NCBI GenBank assembly: GCA_029857855.1
Contig: JAOUGG010000093.1
Location: forward strand, 1 to 7,937
Origin: Acidimicrobiia bacterium
Lineage (GTDB): Bacteria > Actinomycetota > Acidimicrobiia > Acidimicrobiales > SZUA-35
Direction: 5' to 3'
Length of the DNA stretch: 7,937 nt
Part shown: piece by piece, positions 7,369-7,937 of the stretch
Layout: each line of letters starts with the position of its first letter
Position numbering within the stretch: position 1 is the stretch's first letter
The notes under the pieces: model-generated
What the model saw: the letters and a program-made list of their open reading frames with translations, nothing else
What the model was told of the DNA's origin: nothing
Databases searched by the model: none
Program-made: the position numbers and the translations under genes

Positions 7369-7937
7369 GTGCTCAAGCGGCCCGCTCCCAGCGAGATCCC
7401 CGACGCCCCCGGCTCCTACCAATTTCGTGACGCCGAAGGTCGGGTGATCTATGTCGGGAAGGCTTCGTCGCTGCGGTCCCGGGTGACCAGCTACTTCCAG
7501 AATCCGATCGGGCTCCATCCCCGCACCGCCCAGATGGTGGCCACCGCGGAGTCGGTCGAGTGGATCCAGGTCAACAACGACGTCGAAGCGCTGATGCTCG
7601 AGTACAACCTGATCAAGGAGCATCGTCCCCGGTTCAACGTTCGCCTCGTCGACGACAAGTCGTACCCGTACCTGGCGGTCACGGCGAGCGACGACTGGCC
7701 CCGGGCGCGGGTGATGCGGGGCGCTCGGCGCAAGGGAACCCGCTACTTCGGGCCATACGCCCACGCGTACGCCATCCGTGAGACGCTCGATCAGCTTCTG
7801 CGGACGTTCCCGATCCGAACCTGCTCCGACAATAAGTTCGACCGCTACCATCGGCTCGGCAAGCCCTGTCTCGAATTCCACATCGAGCGGTGCTCGGGGC
7901 CCTGCGTCGGCGAGGTCACCGCCGACGAGTACCAGAC
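7369..7937 (+). CDS. uvrC: UvrABC system protein C (UvrC), N-terminal part, 3' end outside window
   Basis: UvrC is the nuclease that incises both sides of the lesion after UvrB is loaded. This fragment (189 full codons; the family is about 600-650 residues) holds the GIY-YIG domain for the 3' incision. PGSYQF (14-19) corresponds to the GIY half with Y17. VIYVGKA (26-32) is the YIG half with K31, LRSRV (35-39) holds R38, and NDVEALMLEYNLIKEHRPRFN (70-90) carries the expected metal-binding E73. Next are KSYPYL and RYFGPY (125-130). Four cysteines (C152, C167, C175, C179) are spaced much like those proposed to bind an iron-sulfur cluster in E. coli UvrC. GTG 7369 is the first possible start after in-frame TAG 7357-7359, and conserved sequence begins about ten codons later. 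GGGAG (7363-7367) is one base from the GTG, too close to act as a Shine-Dalgarno sequence. Confidence 0.97.
   Translation, partial: MLKRPAPSEIPDAPGSYQFRDAEGRVIYVGKASSLRSRVTSYFQNPIGLHPRTAQMVATAESVEWIQVNNDVEALMLEYNLIKEHRPRFNVRLVDDKSYPYLAVTASDDWPRARVMRGARRKGTRYFGPYAHAYAIRETLDQLLRTFPIRTCSDNKFDRYHRLGKPCLEFHIERCSGPCVGEVTADEYQ

Noticed and set aside
7201..7881. 226-codon minus-strand frame across the intergenic region and uvrC
   Set aside because: It is antisense to the clearly coding GIY-YIG region of uvrC and has no family features of its own.

Overview
The window is high-GC DNA with frequent GTG starts and dense coding. The UvrB, UvrA and UvrC sequences closely resemble the actinobacterial (mycobacterial) versions as I remember them. 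An actinobacterium is the best reading. A deep-branching group such as Acidimicrobiia is possible, but the sequence alone does not prove it.

Layout, left to right: the C-terminal 40% or so of uvrB (+, cut by the left edge); a 21-base convergent junction with a small hairpin; a 624-residue multi-pass membrane protein on the minus strand that looks like a GT-C-type glycosyltransferase; a 91-base divergent gap carrying the uvrA promoter; complete uvrA (+); a 440-residue polyprenyl-phosphate sugar-1-phosphate transferase (+) only 47 bases behind uvrA; a 236-base intergenic region with an unexplained repeat cluster and a G-quadruplex motif; and the N-terminal third or so of uvrC (+, cut by the right edge).

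All three subunits of the UvrABC nucleotide excision repair nuclease are therefore encoded within about 8 kb, interleaved with two cell-envelope genes. UvrA and UvrB find the lesion, and UvrC makes both incisions. The most informative regulatory signal is shared by uvrA and uvrC. Each has TGTCA, exactly 11 bases, then TAG(G/C)CT, with a GTG start 6 to 8 bases later. This matches the RecA-independent (PafBC-dependent) DNA-damage promoter described in mycobacteria, and it predicts leaderless or nearly leaderless transcripts.

The least explained region lies between the sugar transferase and uvrC. It holds three copies of a bipartite 25-base element (GGGTCATC, 8 bases, AAAGTTCGG), two direct at a 31-base period and one inverted, overlapping nested inverted repeats. 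I see no RNA gene, insertion sequence or CRISPR array. Apart from this repeat cluster the window is core repair and envelope genes, and I do not see a wholly new multi-gene system.
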